Part shown: in pieces, positions 34,428-43,007 of the stretch
How positions within the stretch are numbered: position 1 is the first letter of the stretch
Layout of the letters: each line of letters opens with the position of its first letter
NCBI GenBank assembly: GCA_003252105.1
Contig: QKDL01000028.1
Location: 1-61,647 of the forward strand
Source of the DNA: Arcobacter sp.
GTDB taxonomy: Bacteria; Campylobacterota; Campylobacteria; Campylobacterales; Arcobacteraceae
Direction: 5' to 3'
Length of the DNA: 61,647 bases
The notes under the pieces: generated by a model
What the model was told of the DNA's origin: nothing
Seen by the model: the letters and a program-made list of their open reading frames with translations, nothing else
Databases searched by the model: none
Translations under genes and position numbers: made by a program

Positions 34428-35168
34428 TTACTCGTTTATTTTATCTTTTATCTCTTTTGCAACAGAAGATATTTTATTGATTTTTTCACTATTTGACAAA
34501 CTATCATCAATTAAGTGTTTAACAAAAGCACTCCCTACAATAACCCCATCAACACCTTGAGATTTCTCTTTACATGTATTTTCATCAACCCCAAAGCCAA
34601 TATAAAGTGGTGTTTGAGTATATTTTTTTACTGTTTGTATGATTTGACTTAAATCTTCACTTTTCCCACTTCCTGTTATACCAGCATATGCAACCATATA
34701 AATAAATTTTTTAGCATCTGCTACAACAGTTTTAATTCTATCTTCACTATGAGTTGGAGCTACAAAAGAAACATTTGTTTTATTATATTTATCAAACAAT
34801 GGTTTTATTAATAAGGCTTCCTCATATGGAACATCAGGTATTATCATCCCATTTACACCAAATTCATCTGCTTTTTTTAAAAAGTTTTCCAATCCATAAT
34901 GATAAAAAGGATTCATATATCCCATCCATAACATATCCATTTGAGGTGCTATTTGTGAACTTACTTCAAATAAATCTTTTAGTTTAAATCCACTATTTAA
35001 TGCTATATGGTTAGCTTTTTCAATTACTGGTCCATCTGCAACTGGATCAGAGAAAGGAACACCTAATTCTAGAATATCAACTCCAGATTCTTTCATACTT
35101 AATGCCAAATCAATTGTAAAACTATTATCTGGAATTGAAGAAGTTATATATCCTACAAGTTTTTTCAA
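34428..35168 (-). CDS. trpA: Tryptophan synthase alpha subunit
   Basis: A 246-residue TIM barrel. It cleaves indole-3-glycerol phosphate to indole and glyceraldehyde 3-phosphate in complex with TrpB. Motifs: the catalytic Glu in LELGVPFSDPVADGPVIEKA, the Asp in IIPDVPYEEA and the phosphate site GITGSG and IGFGV. TrpB and the other trp genes are not adjacent, which is unusual compared with the standard trp operon. It is followed closely by bpt. Confidence 0.94.
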   Translation of the reverse strand: MKKLVGYITSSIPDNSFTIDLALSMKESGVDILELGVPFSDPVADGPVIEKANHIALNSGFKLKDLFEVSSQIAPQMDMLWMGYMNPFYHYGLENFLKKADEFGVNGMIIPDVPYEEALLIKPLFDKYNKTNVSFVAPTHSEDRIKTVVADAKKFIYMVAYAGITGSGKSEDLSQIIQTVKKYTQTPLYIGFGVDENTCKEKSQGVDGVIVGSAFVKHLIDDSLSNSEKINKISSVAKEIKDKINE

Positions 35169-35221
35169 AACAAAATCCTATATATAAATTTATTTCATTT
35201 TAGCTAAAAATGACTTTTAAT

Positions 35222-36628
35222 TTATTGATTATCTTTTTTTATATCATCATCTTTATTTTTTGTTAAAAATCTTTCAAATACTTTTTTAATATTTAAAAAA
35301 AATCTGGTTGTATATGTTGTATGTGTATTTAGAATCTCATCACCCAAATTTACATTGATAGCTTCTGATTTTTTCATCTGTAATACTTGAGATGGAAATA
35401 CACTTCTATGTCCTGTCATCAAAAATGCAATGATAATAGATATTGCAGCATAATGTGCAACATTCATACCAAAAAGCTCAACTGCCATAATCATAGCTGC
35501 AATTGGTGCACTTGTTGCCCCTGCTAAAACAGAAACAAATCCTAATGCAGCAAAAAGAGGAATATATCCATCAACTAAACTACCAAAAAAATTCCCACTT
35601 GTTGCACCAATATAAAATACAGGAGTAATAACCCCTCCACTACCACCAAAACCTAAAGTTAACGAAGTATAAATTGTTTTCATAACAAAGGTATACCAAG
35701 GGATATTTTCATGAAGTAATTCATCTGAAGATAAAGCCTCTTTTATTGTAGTAGAACCTAATCCAAGATAATCTTGACCAACAATCATTGTTAAAATAAC
35801 TATAAATACTCCACCTAAAAAGGCTTTTAATATATAGTTTAATTTTATTGAACCTATATAATCATGTAAAGCTTTTAAAGAGGTAATAATAAAATCAGCA
35901 ACCAAACCAAAAAATATCCCTCCAATAATCACTTTTGATAAAAGTACATAATTAAAATCTAAATCAGAAAAAAAAGCTATATAAAAATATGAATAATCAA
36001 TACCAAACATTTTAGCCACAAAAAAACCTGAAAATCCTGCAACAATAGATGGTAATAAAATATCATACATCAAAGCACCAACTATTAAAATTTCAACACC
36101 AAATATCGCACCAGCTAGAGGTGTCCCAAATACAGAAGCAAACCCTGCACTAATTCCACAGATTACTATTTTTTTTCTATCTTTTGCTGAAAACCCTAAT
36201 TTCATTGCTATAAATGAAGCAAGCGAAGCACCAATTTGAGCTCCAGGTCCCTCTTTACCTACTGAACCACCAGAGAAAATTGTAATAACTGTAGCTAAAA
36301 GTTTTACAGGAATAACCTTGATATCAATCTTTCCAGAATTTTTATGAATCGCTTCAATAACTTTTTCAGTACCATGTCCTTGAGCACTTGGAGCAAATTT
36401 TTTTACAATAATTACAGTAAATGCAAGAGCAAAAGGTAAAGTATAATAATAATCAAATGGTAATAAGGATCTTGATTGTTCACAATATTCTAATAATTTT
36501 AGAAATAAAGACACTACAGTACCAACTAAAGCACCAATTAAAGAGGACAATAAAATCCATTTTGTGATACTTGCAAATAAGATTGATTGTTCAGCTAAAT
36601 GTTTTTGTATTTTGATATTTTTTTTCAT
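35222..36628 (-). CDS. ClC-family chloride channel or Cl-/H+ antiporter
   Basis: A 468-residue membrane protein with about ten hydrophobic helices and the ClC selectivity motifs: GHGTEKVIEAIHK at the first filter position, GKEGPGAQIGASLA with the gating Glu, and GGVITPVFYIGA. The retained Glu suggests proton-coupled exchange, but the proton-side Glu was not identified. The C-terminal 50 residues are polar and no CBS domain is seen. The start at ATG 36628 is preferred over TTG 36634. Confidence 0.88.
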   Translation of the reverse strand: MKKNIKIQKHLAEQSILFASITKWILLSSLIGALVGTVVSLFLKLLEYCEQSRSLLPFDYYYTLPFALAFTVIIVKKFAPSAQGHGTEKVIEAIHKNSGKIDIKVIPVKLLATVITIFSGGSVGKEGPGAQIGASLASFIAMKLGFSAKDRKKIVICGISAGFASVFGTPLAGAIFGVEILIVGALMYDILLPSIVAGFSGFFVAKMFGIDYSYFYIAFFSDLDFNYVLLSKVIIGGIFFGLVADFIITSLKALHDYIGSIKLNYILKAFLGGVFIVILTMIVGQDYLGLGSTTIKEALSSDELLHENIPWYTFVMKTIYTSLTLGFGGSGGVITPVFYIGATSGNFFGSLVDGYIPLFAALGFVSVLAGATSAPIAAMIMAVELFGMNVAHYAAISIIIAFLMTGHRSVFPSQVLQMKKSEAINVNLGDEILNTHTTYTTRFFLNIKKVFERFLTKNKDDDIKKDNQ

Positions 36629-36811
36629 ATGCAAACTCTAATATATTCTTAGGCGTATTCTAACAAAACTAAGTTTTACTAAGACTTTTTTTTTGGATTA
36701 ATTACACTTTTTTTTCAAATTTATTACATATTTTATGTACATAATCTATTCCACTTAATCAAAAGAAATTTTTAGATACAATAATGACTAAATAATTCTA
36801 AGGATTTTAGT

Positions 36812-37621
36812 TTGAGTATAATTAAAAATGATTTCGAAAAAATAAATATAACTAAAATAAAAAAATCAAAAAACAATAAAAAAATTACAGTAATAACAGC
36901 ATATGATGCACTATTTGCCAAACTTTTTGAAGATGTTGCAGATATTATTCTTGTAGGTGATAGTTTAAATATGAGTTTTGCTGGAAAACCAGATACCTTA
37001 AGTGCGACATTAGAGCAAATGATTTACCATACAAACGCAGTTTGTACAGGAGCAAAAGATGCTTTTGTAGTATTAGATATGCCATTTGGAACATATACAA
37101 ATGAAGATGAAGCATTAAAAAATGCTGTAAAAGTTTATCAAGAAACTAACGCAGCTGCTGTAAAAGTTGAAGGTGGAGAAGATAGAGCTCACATAATTAA
37201 ACATCTAACATCAAACTCAATAGCTGTTATGGGGCATATTGGACTAATGCCACAATATGTTAGAAGTGAAGGTGGATATAAAGTAAGAGGAAAAACAAAA
37301 GAGGATATTGAACAATTAATACGTGATGCAAAAGCATTGGAAGAAGCTGGTGTTTTTTCTATCGTTGTAGAGGGTGTTATGGGTGAGGCTGCAAAACAAA
37401 TAACACAAGCTGTGAATATTCCAACTATAGGAATTGGAGCAGGAAAAGATACGGATGGTCAAGTTTTAGTATGGTCTGATATGTTAGGTTTTTTTGAAGA
37501 ATTTAAACCAAAATTTGTAAGACACTATTTAGATGGAGCAACTTTAGTAAAAGATGCAGTAAATCAATATAGAACTGATGTACAAGATAGTTCATTCCCA
37601 TCTAAAGAGGAAGAGTATTAA
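36812..37621 (+). CDS. panB: 3-methyl-2-oxobutanoate hydroxymethyltransferase
   Basis: A 269-residue enzyme of pantothenate synthesis: it adds a hydroxymethyl group from methylene-THF to alpha-ketoisovalerate. Motifs: VITAYDALFAKLFEDVADIILVGDSLNMSF, VVLDMPFGTY, AVKVEGG, MGHIGLMPQ and TIGIGAGKDTDGQVLVWSDMLG. The start is TTG 36812 with AAGGAT upstream, and a TACAAT -10 lies at 36777-36782. It heads a short run with ruvB and a permease gene. Confidence 0.95.
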   Translation: MSIIKNDFEKINITKIKKSKNNKKITVITAYDALFAKLFEDVADIILVGDSLNMSFAGKPDTLSATLEQMIYHTNAVCTGAKDAFVVLDMPFGTYTNEDEALKNAVKVYQETNAAAVKVEGGEDRAHIIKHLTSNSIAVMGHIGLMPQYVRSEGGYKVRGKTKEDIEQLIRDAKALEEAGVFSIVVEGVMGEAAKQITQAVNIPTIGIGAGKDTDGQVLVWSDMLGFFEEFKPKFVRHYLDGATLVKDAVNQYRTDVQDSSFPSKEEEY

Positions 37622-37622
37622 C

Positions 37623-37682
37623 ATGAACAAAATTTTTCATTTTTCATTTTTCATTTTTCATTTAAAAGTGGAGCTTTTATAA
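37623..37682 (+). CDS. Mini-ORF (19 residues) carrying a 7-bp repeat, ending on the ruvB start
   Basis: ATG 37623 opens a 19-codon frame ([19 protein letters not shown]) whose TAA at 37680-37682 shares its last A with the ruvB ATG (TAATG). This is the geometry of translational coupling. The codons consist largely of a 7-bp repeat. No strong ribosome binding site is seen for it. It may be a leader peptide or an accident of the repeat. Confidence 0.3.
   Translation: MNKIFHFSFFIFHLKVELL
37633..37660. repeat. Short tandem repeat, four copies of TTTTTCA
   Basis: TTTTTCA occurs four times head to tail between panB and ruvB. A 7-bp unit is prone to slipped-strand change, and each gain or loss shifts the frame of the surrounding mini-ORF. 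It lies 21 bases before the ruvB start. Confidence 0.85.
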
Positions 37683-38710
37683 TGGAAAGAGTTGTAGAAG
37701 TTGAGCAAGTATCCTTTGAAGAAGATAATGCAGAAATAAGCCTAAGACCCTCTTCTTGGGATGATTATATAGGTCAAGAAAAAATAAAAAAAAATCTAAA
37801 AGTTTTTATTGAAGCTTCAAAAAAAAGAGGTGAAGCTTTAGATCATATTTTATTTTATGGACCTCCTGGACTTGGAAAAACAACCCTATCATATTTGATA
37901 TCAAATGAGATGAACTCAAATATAAAAGTTACTGCAGGACCTATGATTGAAAAAAGTGGCGATTTAGCAGCAATTTTAACTAATCTTGATGAGGGAGATA
38001 TCCTTTTTATAGATGAGATACATAGACTAAGCCCAGCTGTTGAAGAGATTTTATATCCTGCAATGGAAGATTATAGATTAGATATTATAATTGGAAGTGG
38101 TCCTGCTGCACAAACTGTTAAAATAGATTTGCCAAGATTTACTTTAATAGGTGCTACCACAAGAGCGGGGATGCTTAGCAATCCATTAAGAGAAAGATTT
38201 GGGATGCACTTTAGAATGCAGTTTTATACCCATGAAGAATTAGCAAAAATTATCCAAAAAGCTTCTGTAAAACTAGACAAATTTTGTGAAGACAATGCTG
38301 CTTTAGAGATTTCTAAAAGAAGCAGAGGTACTCCAAGGGTAGCTCTTAGACTTTTAAGAAGAGTAAGAGACTTTTCAGAAGTTGAAAATGAAAATACAAT
38401 TCATATTCAAAGGTGTAAATACGCTTTAGATGAACTTGGTGTAAATGATACTGGATTTGATGAGATGGATATAAACCTATTAGAGCTATTAGTTTCAAAT
38501 AAAGGTAAGCCTATGGGGCTTTCTACAATTGCAGCTGCTTTAAGTGAAGATGAGGGAACTATCGAAGATGCAATTGAACCTTATCTTTTAGCAAATGGTT
38601 ATATAGAAAGAACAGCAAGAGGAAGAGTTGCAAGTGTAAAAACCTATGAACTTTTTAGACTCAACTATCCAAATAGTGAAAAATTAGATGAACAAGGAAC
38701 TCTATTTTGA
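37682..38710 (+). CDS. ruvB: Holliday junction branch migration helicase RuvB
   Basis: A 342-residue AAA+ motor that moves Holliday junctions with RuvA. Motifs: [20 protein letters not shown], Walker [10 protein letters not shown], Walker [27 protein letters not shown] and the winged-helix end [13 protein letters not shown]. It has its own ribosome binding site (GTGGAG, 37668-37673). The stop overlaps the permease start. ruvA and ruvC are not in the window. Confidence 0.97.
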   Translation: MERVVEVEQVSFEEDNAEISLRPSSWDDYIGQEKIKKNLKVFIEASKKRGEALDHILFYGPPGLGKTTLSYLISNEMNSNIKVTAGPMIEKSGDLAAILTNLDEGDILFIDEIHRLSPAVEEILYPAMEDYRLDIIIGSGPAAQTVKIDLPRFTLIGATTRAGMLSNPLRERFGMHFRMQFYTHEELAKIIQKASVKLDKFCEDNAALEISKRSRGTPRVALRLLRRVRDFSEVENENTIHIQRCKYALDELGVNDTGFDEMDINLLELLVSNKGKPMGLSTIAAALSEDEGTIEDAIEPYLLANGYIERTARGRVASVKTYELFRLNYPNSEKLDEQGTLF

Positions 38711-39768
38711 AACCACAATATTTTTTGATTGCATTGGCTATTGTAACACTATTTTTTATGTTGGAACTTTTTAGTCCATTTTTAAAGCCAATGATTGTTG
38801 CCCTGCTTTTAGCAGTTGCAACTAATTCATTAAATATTTATCTAAAAAGAAGTATCCCTAATCATTTTATAACCTCTATTTTAATGACTGTACTTTTAAC
38901 TGCTATATTTTTTATCCCTGTACTTTATTGTATTATCTCTTTTGCAGGATTAATAAATAAAATAGACCAAACTGCTTTACTTGGTATTTTTAATACAACT
39001 AAAGATTGGGTTGACAATATCCCTGATGATTTTGTTTTTATAAAAGAGCAACTAACAAATCTTTTAGAAAAAGTTGATATAAAAGAGTTTATACAAAACC
39101 TAATCTCAATTGGAGCATCTTTAGGTAAAAACTCTGCAAAATTTGTTATTGATATGATTATGATTTTAGTTTTTTATTTCTTTTTTAATTACTATAGCAC
39201 TTCACTTTCACACTATTTTAAGGAAGCTTTACCTTTAAAAAGTGAAGATTCAAATGCACTTTTTTATGAATCATCAAATGTTATGAGTGTTGTTTTATAC
39301 TCTATTTTAGCAACAGCTGTTTTGGAAGGTTTTTTATTTGGAATTTTCGTAAGCTTTTTTGGATATGATGGAATTTTACTAGGTGTCCTATATGGTTTTG
39401 CCTCTTTAGTTCCTGTTGTAGGAGGTTTAATTATGTGGCTTCCTGTAGCAATCTATGAAATCTTTGCAGGAAGTATTGGAAATGCTATAGCTATCATTGT
39501 TTATTCGATTTTAGTTATCTCAATTATTGCTGATACTTTTGTAAAACCTGTAATTATTAAATATATAAATAAAAAAGTTGTAAAAACTCCAACAGCAGTA
39601 AATGAATTATTGATATTCTTCTCAATAGTAGCAGGATTATCAACATTTGGTTTTTGGGGAATGATTATAGGACCAGCAATGGTTACATTTTTTATCTCAC
39701 TTCTACAACTTCTTAAAAAATTCAGTGATGATATTTATACTTTAAAAATAAATGATGATTTTAAATAG
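38707..39768 (+). CDS. AI-2E (PerM/UPF0118) family permease
   Basis: A 353-residue membrane protein with about eight helices. The conserved C-terminal segments [19 protein letters not shown] and [20 protein letters not shown] mark the AI-2E transporter family. Members export autoinducer 2 or act as sodium/proton antiporters, so the substrate is open. The start is TTG 38707, overlapping the ruvB stop by 4 bases. Confidence 0.85.
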   Translation: MKPQYFLIALAIVTLFFMLELFSPFLKPMIVALLLAVATNSLNIYLKRSIPNHFITSILMTVLLTAIFFIPVLYCIISFAGLINKIDQTALLGIFNTTKDWVDNIPDDFVFIKEQLTNLLEKVDIKEFIQNLISIGASLGKNSAKFVIDMIMILVFYFFFNYYSTSLSHYFKEALPLKSEDSNALFYESSNVMSVVLYSILATAVLEGFLFGIFVSFFGYDGILLGVLYGFASLVPVVGGLIMWLPVAIYEIFAGSIGNAIAIIVYSILVISIIADTFVKPVIIKYINKKVVKTPTAVNELLIFFSIVAGLSTFGFWGMIIGPAMVTFFISLLQLLKKFSDDIYTLKINDDFK

Positions 39769-39770
39769 AA

Positions 39771-39795
39771 ATGATATCCCAAAAAGGGATATCAT
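39771..39795 (+). terminator. Hairpin after the ruvB-permease unit
   Basis: ATGATATCCC (39771-39780) and GGGATATCAT (39786-39795) form a perfect 10-bp stem with an AAAAA loop, directly after the permease stop. The T-run after it is weak (AAATTTTG), so it may end transcription or protect the 3' end. Confidence 0.65.
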
Positions 39796-39862
39796 AAATT
39801 TTGCTACATAAGGTAAGAACAATAGTATTTTATAACTACTTATTTACAATATAGTTACAAAA

Positions 39863-40606
39863 TTAATCTCCCGATAAAAGTTCCCCTTGATATGAACTTA
39901 TTCCATATTGTAGATTTGATACAGTTTTATATCCCATATCCCTCATCATCCTTTGACAATAAGCACTTCTACTACCAATATGACAATAAACAATAACAGG
40001 TTTGTTTTTTTGTTCTTCTATTTGTGATAATGAATTATAAAAAGATGTAGTTGGTACTAAATAATCTGTTCCTTTTATTCTTGCACTAACCCATTCCATC
40101 CACTCTCTTACATCAACTAAATTAAAATCTATAACTTTTTCATCTCTTGCAGCAAGTAAAGCTTCTAATTCAGAACTATCTAAATTATCTTTTTGAAGTA
40201 ACATTTCACACTCTTCTTTACTTAATACTCTTGAATGTTCATGGGCTGCTAGTTCTGCTTCTTGTTCTTGCTCAATTTTTTGTGCATACTCTTTTGTACA
40301 AAAAATACCACAGTGGCAATGTCCTTGAGATGGAATCTCTATTTGAAGTGCTGGTTTACATGGGCAAAGTCTATTATCTGATTTATCTTTTTCTTCTTGA
40401 GTCTCCCCTATTACCATAAAACATGGGCAATATCTTCTATCATAAATTAGTTTGTTTCTTGTAAGCCCATTTTGTATTGATTCATTTACATCATTTTCTG
40501 GATTGTAAACAAAACCATACTCTTTACAAACTTCATCAGTAAATTTTTTTGTAAGTTCAAGTTCTGTTTGAAACTCTTCACTTTCAATATCAATTTTTCT
40601 TATCAT
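39863..40606 (-). CDS. Ferredoxin-thioredoxin reductase-like domain fused to rhodanese
   Basis: A 247-residue fusion. Residues about 1-115 resemble the catalytic subunit of ferredoxin-thioredoxin reductase, with its three Cys motifs in order: YCPCF, LCPCK and CHCGIFC, which hold a 4Fe-4S cluster and a redox disulphide. A charged linker follows, then a rhodanese domain (residues about 150-247) with VDVREWMEWVSARI and the active-site loop VIVYCHIGSRSAYC. The fusion suggests reductive handling of protein persulphides or sulphur transfer. Electron donor and target are unknown. Stand-alone transcription unit. Confidence 0.85.
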   Translation of the reverse strand: MIRKIDIESEEFQTELELTKKFTDEVCKEYGFVYNPENDVNESIQNGLTRNKLIYDRRYCPCFMVIGETQEEKDKSDNRLCPCKPALQIEIPSQGHCHCGIFCTKEYAQKIEQEQEAELAAHEHSRVLSKEECEMLLQKDNLDSSELEALLAARDEKVIDFNLVDVREWMEWVSARIKGTDYLVPTTSFYNSLSQIEEQKNKPVIVYCHIGSRSAYCQRMMRDMGYKTVSNLQYGISSYQGELLSGD

Positions 40607-40786
40607 TCTTAATCCTAAATTTTTTGCAATTTTACAACGATTTACTTTAGATTTACTTATAATTTTTTCTTATTTATATGGTTTTAACTTTATAAGAATT
40701 TATCTAAATAAAATTAAAGCTTATAAATAACTTAAATTTACTAATCTAATCTTATTTATATAGTATATTTTATCAATAATATATGG

Positions 40787-40792
40787 TATAAT
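40787..40792 (+). promoter_or_regulatory. -10 box immediately before the trypsin-like gene
   Basis: TATAAT lies 8 bases before the ATG at 40801. Transcription from it would start within one or two bases of the start codon, and no ribosome binding site is visible, so the mRNA may be nearly leaderless. Confidence 0.5.
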
Positions 40793-40800
40793 TCTATATT

Positions 40801-41622
40801 ATGAGAAATTTATTTATACTATTTATTCTATTTTTTAATGTTAACTATATTTATGCTCTTAAATGGGAAACTTGTTTAAAGAAATATGAAAAAGCAAAAC
40901 AATTTGATGATAATGTTAGATTATCATATATTTATCTTAAATCAACTAAAAATTGTTTAGTTAAATTTAGAGATTCTCTTATACAAACCCCTAATCCTGA
41001 CTTTACAGTAAAAGCGATGAATGAAAATATTTTAATGATTGATAAATACATAAACAATCTAATTTTTCAATATAGTTCTGCTAACAATGATTTAGAAGAG
41101 ATACCAAAATACATTGATACTAATTCTAATACACCTATTATAAATCAAGATTATAATTATTTAAAAAGATTCAATCATTGCAATGGAGTCCATGCTAGTA
41201 ATAAAATATACACTGCAAGACATTGTAATATTGACAATTCTATAAATTTACAATTTGACCTAAGTTATATACCTACAAAAAATATATCAAAACTGAAAGT
41301 TACAAAATTAGATATTAGTAAAAAAGGTATATTTAAATATTACTCTATGTCTAAAGAAGGTATGTTTTATAACATATTATTAGAAGAAAAAAACTGTAAA
41401 TTTTATATGGCTAAAAATATCCCAATAGGATTTAATACTACCCTTGATTATACTGATTTAGCAAAAAAAGAAGAGATACGAAGTGATTGTTTAGCAATCC
41501 CTTCAAATAGTGGGGGAGGAGTATTTCAAGATGGAAACCTAGTAGGAATTATTTCAAAAACTGTATTTAATAAAAATAAATTTTTATATAGTGTTGTAGA
41601 ACCCATTATTCCACTTCACTAA
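40801..41622 (+). CDS. Exported trypsin-like serine protease homologue
   Basis: A 273-residue protein with a signal peptide (LFILFILFFNVNYIYA). The C-terminal two thirds carry a divergent S1/S6-like fold: the His site in KIYTARHCNI and the Ser site in SNSGGGVFQDGNLVGIISK. The Asp of the triad is not obvious. The N-terminal 100 residues are helical and unfamiliar. Four Cys outside the active site could form disulphides. Likely a periplasmic protease. It starts immediately after a -10 box and has no clear ribosome binding site. Confidence 0.65.
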   Translation: MRNLFILFILFFNVNYIYALKWETCLKKYEKAKQFDDNVRLSYIYLKSTKNCLVKFRDSLIQTPNPDFTVKAMNENILMIDKYINNLIFQYSSANNDLEEIPKYIDTNSNTPIINQDYNYLKRFNHCNGVHASNKIYTARHCNIDNSINLQFDLSYIPTKNISKLKVTKLDISKKGIFKYYSMSKEGMFYNILLEEKNCKFYMAKNIPIGFNTTLDYTDLAKKEEIRSDCLAIPSNSGGGVFQDGNLVGIISKTVFNKNKFLYSVVEPIIPLH

Positions 41623-41633
41623 TCTTAATTTTT

Positions 41634-42302
41634 CTAAAATTTTTTTGGATTATTTATTGATTCTTTGACCCATTGCAAAAAATCTTCTCTATAAACTTCT
41701 TTAGCTCCAAGAGTTTTTAAATGTGGTGTGGGAATTTGACAATCTATAAGTCTAAAACCATTAGTTTTAAGTCTTTGTACAAGATGATATAAAGCAACTT
41801 TTGAAGCATCACTTTTTTTAGCAAACATAGATTCTCCACAAAATATATCTCCAATATCTACCCCATAACCTCCACCTACTAATTCCCCTTCGTAGTATGC
41901 TTCAAAAGAGTGGGCAAAGCCCATATCAAATAAAGTACAATATGCATCTATAACTTCAGGAAGTATCCAAGTTCCTTTTTGTCCAACTCTGGGGATTTTA
42001 GAACACTCAATCATTACTTGTCTAAAATTTGTATCAAATCTTATTTCAAATAGATTTTTTTTGATAGTTTTTTCCAAAGACTTTGATAATTTAAACTCAT
42101 CAAATTCTAAAATAAATCTTGGATTTGGACTCCACCAAAGAATTGGGTCATGTTCATTATACCAAGGGAAAATACCATTTGTATAGGCTGTAATTAATCT
42201 TGTGGGGGATAAATCTCCACCATATGCAAGTAAACCTTCGTTACTTGCATATAAAGGATTAGGAAAAATATAAGAATGTTTATCTAAAGGGAAAACGTTC
42301 AA
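41634..42302 (-). CDS. aat: Leucyl/phenylalanyl-tRNA-protein transferase
   Basis: A 222-residue enzyme that attaches Leu or Phe from tRNA to N-terminal Lys or Arg, creating N-degrons for ClpS. Motifs: NEGLLAYGGDLSPTRLITAYTNGIFPWYNEHDPILWWSPNPRF, VGGGYGVDIGDIFCGESMFAK, ALYHLVQRL and DCQIPTPHLKTLGA. It follows the cytochrome lipoprotein gene by five bases and is downstream of clpA on the same strand. Confidence 0.96.
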   Translation of the reverse strand: MNVFPLDKHSYIFPNPLYASNEGLLAYGGDLSPTRLITAYTNGIFPWYNEHDPILWWSPNPRFILEFDEFKLSKSLEKTIKKNLFEIRFDTNFRQVMIECSKIPRVGQKGTWILPEVIDAYCTLFDMGFAHSFEAYYEGELVGGGYGVDIGDIFCGESMFAKKSDASKVALYHLVQRLKTNGFRLIDCQIPTPHLKTLGAKEVYREDFLQWVKESINNPKKF

Positions 42303-42307
42303 TGTTC

Positions 42308-42925
42308 TTAAAATGCAGAGATATAATCACCCAATGCATCTATCTCTTCTTTTGATAGATTTACTACTTGGCTTTTCATTACACCTTTCATAACACCACC
42401 ATAAGATCCATCTTTATATCCATTTAATGCTATTACTATCTCATCTTTTGTTAAATCTTTGATAATTTTTGACTTACCTAACGCAGCTAATTGTGCTTCT
42501 TGTCCATGACACCCTGCACATTTCAAATATAAAGACTTTGCATTTATTTTTGTTGAGTCATTATCTTGAGTTTTTGTTGCAACAATATTATCAATACTTT
42601 GTTCTATTTTAGCTTTTGTTTGTGTTGCTGAATCAACAACCTCTTCTGTTATCTCTTTTGTTGTATCAGAAACCTTTTGACCTACACTTTTTGCAGCCTC
42701 AGTACTTGCTTCTACTACTTTTTTTGATTCTTCTACAATTTTAGAAGCTACTTGGCTTGTAGATTCTTTTACTTGATCAACCAATTTTTCTTCAGGTGTT
42801 TTAACAGCAGTATCTACTACTTTTGTTTCCTCAACCTTAGTTACAGTTGCCTCTTTTTTCTCTTCACTTCCACATCCAGTTAATATCAAAATAGCTACAG
42901 CTGAACTTAAGAAAATTCTCTTCAT
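42308..42925 (-). CDS. Cytochrome c lipoprotein with long helical linker
   Basis: A 205-residue lipoprotein: signal peptide with lipobox ILTGC, then about 100 residues of charged, Val/Glu/Lys/Thr-rich heptad-like sequence resembling LEA or apolipoprotein helices, then a small c-type cytochrome domain with CAGCHG. MKSQVVNLSKEEIDALGDYI is the usual C-terminal helix with the Met ligand. The linker could hold the haem domain away from the membrane. It probably carries electrons in the periplasm. Between clpA and aat on the same strand. Confidence 0.85.
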   Translation of the reverse strand: MKRIFLSSAVAILILTGCGSEEKKEATVTKVEETKVVDTAVKTPEEKLVDQVKESTSQVASKIVEESKKVVEASTEAAKSVGQKVSDTTKEITEEVVDSATQTKAKIEQSIDNIVATKTQDNDSTKINAKSLYLKCAGCHGQEAQLAALGKSKIIKDLTKDEIVIALNGYKDGSYGGVMKGVMKSQVVNLSKEEIDALGDYISAF

Positions 42926-43007
42926 TAAACATCCTTTATCAAAATAATTTAAAATTTTACTTTATTTTACTTAAGAAGATATAAAAATAATAGTATAAAA
43001 TCGTGAA

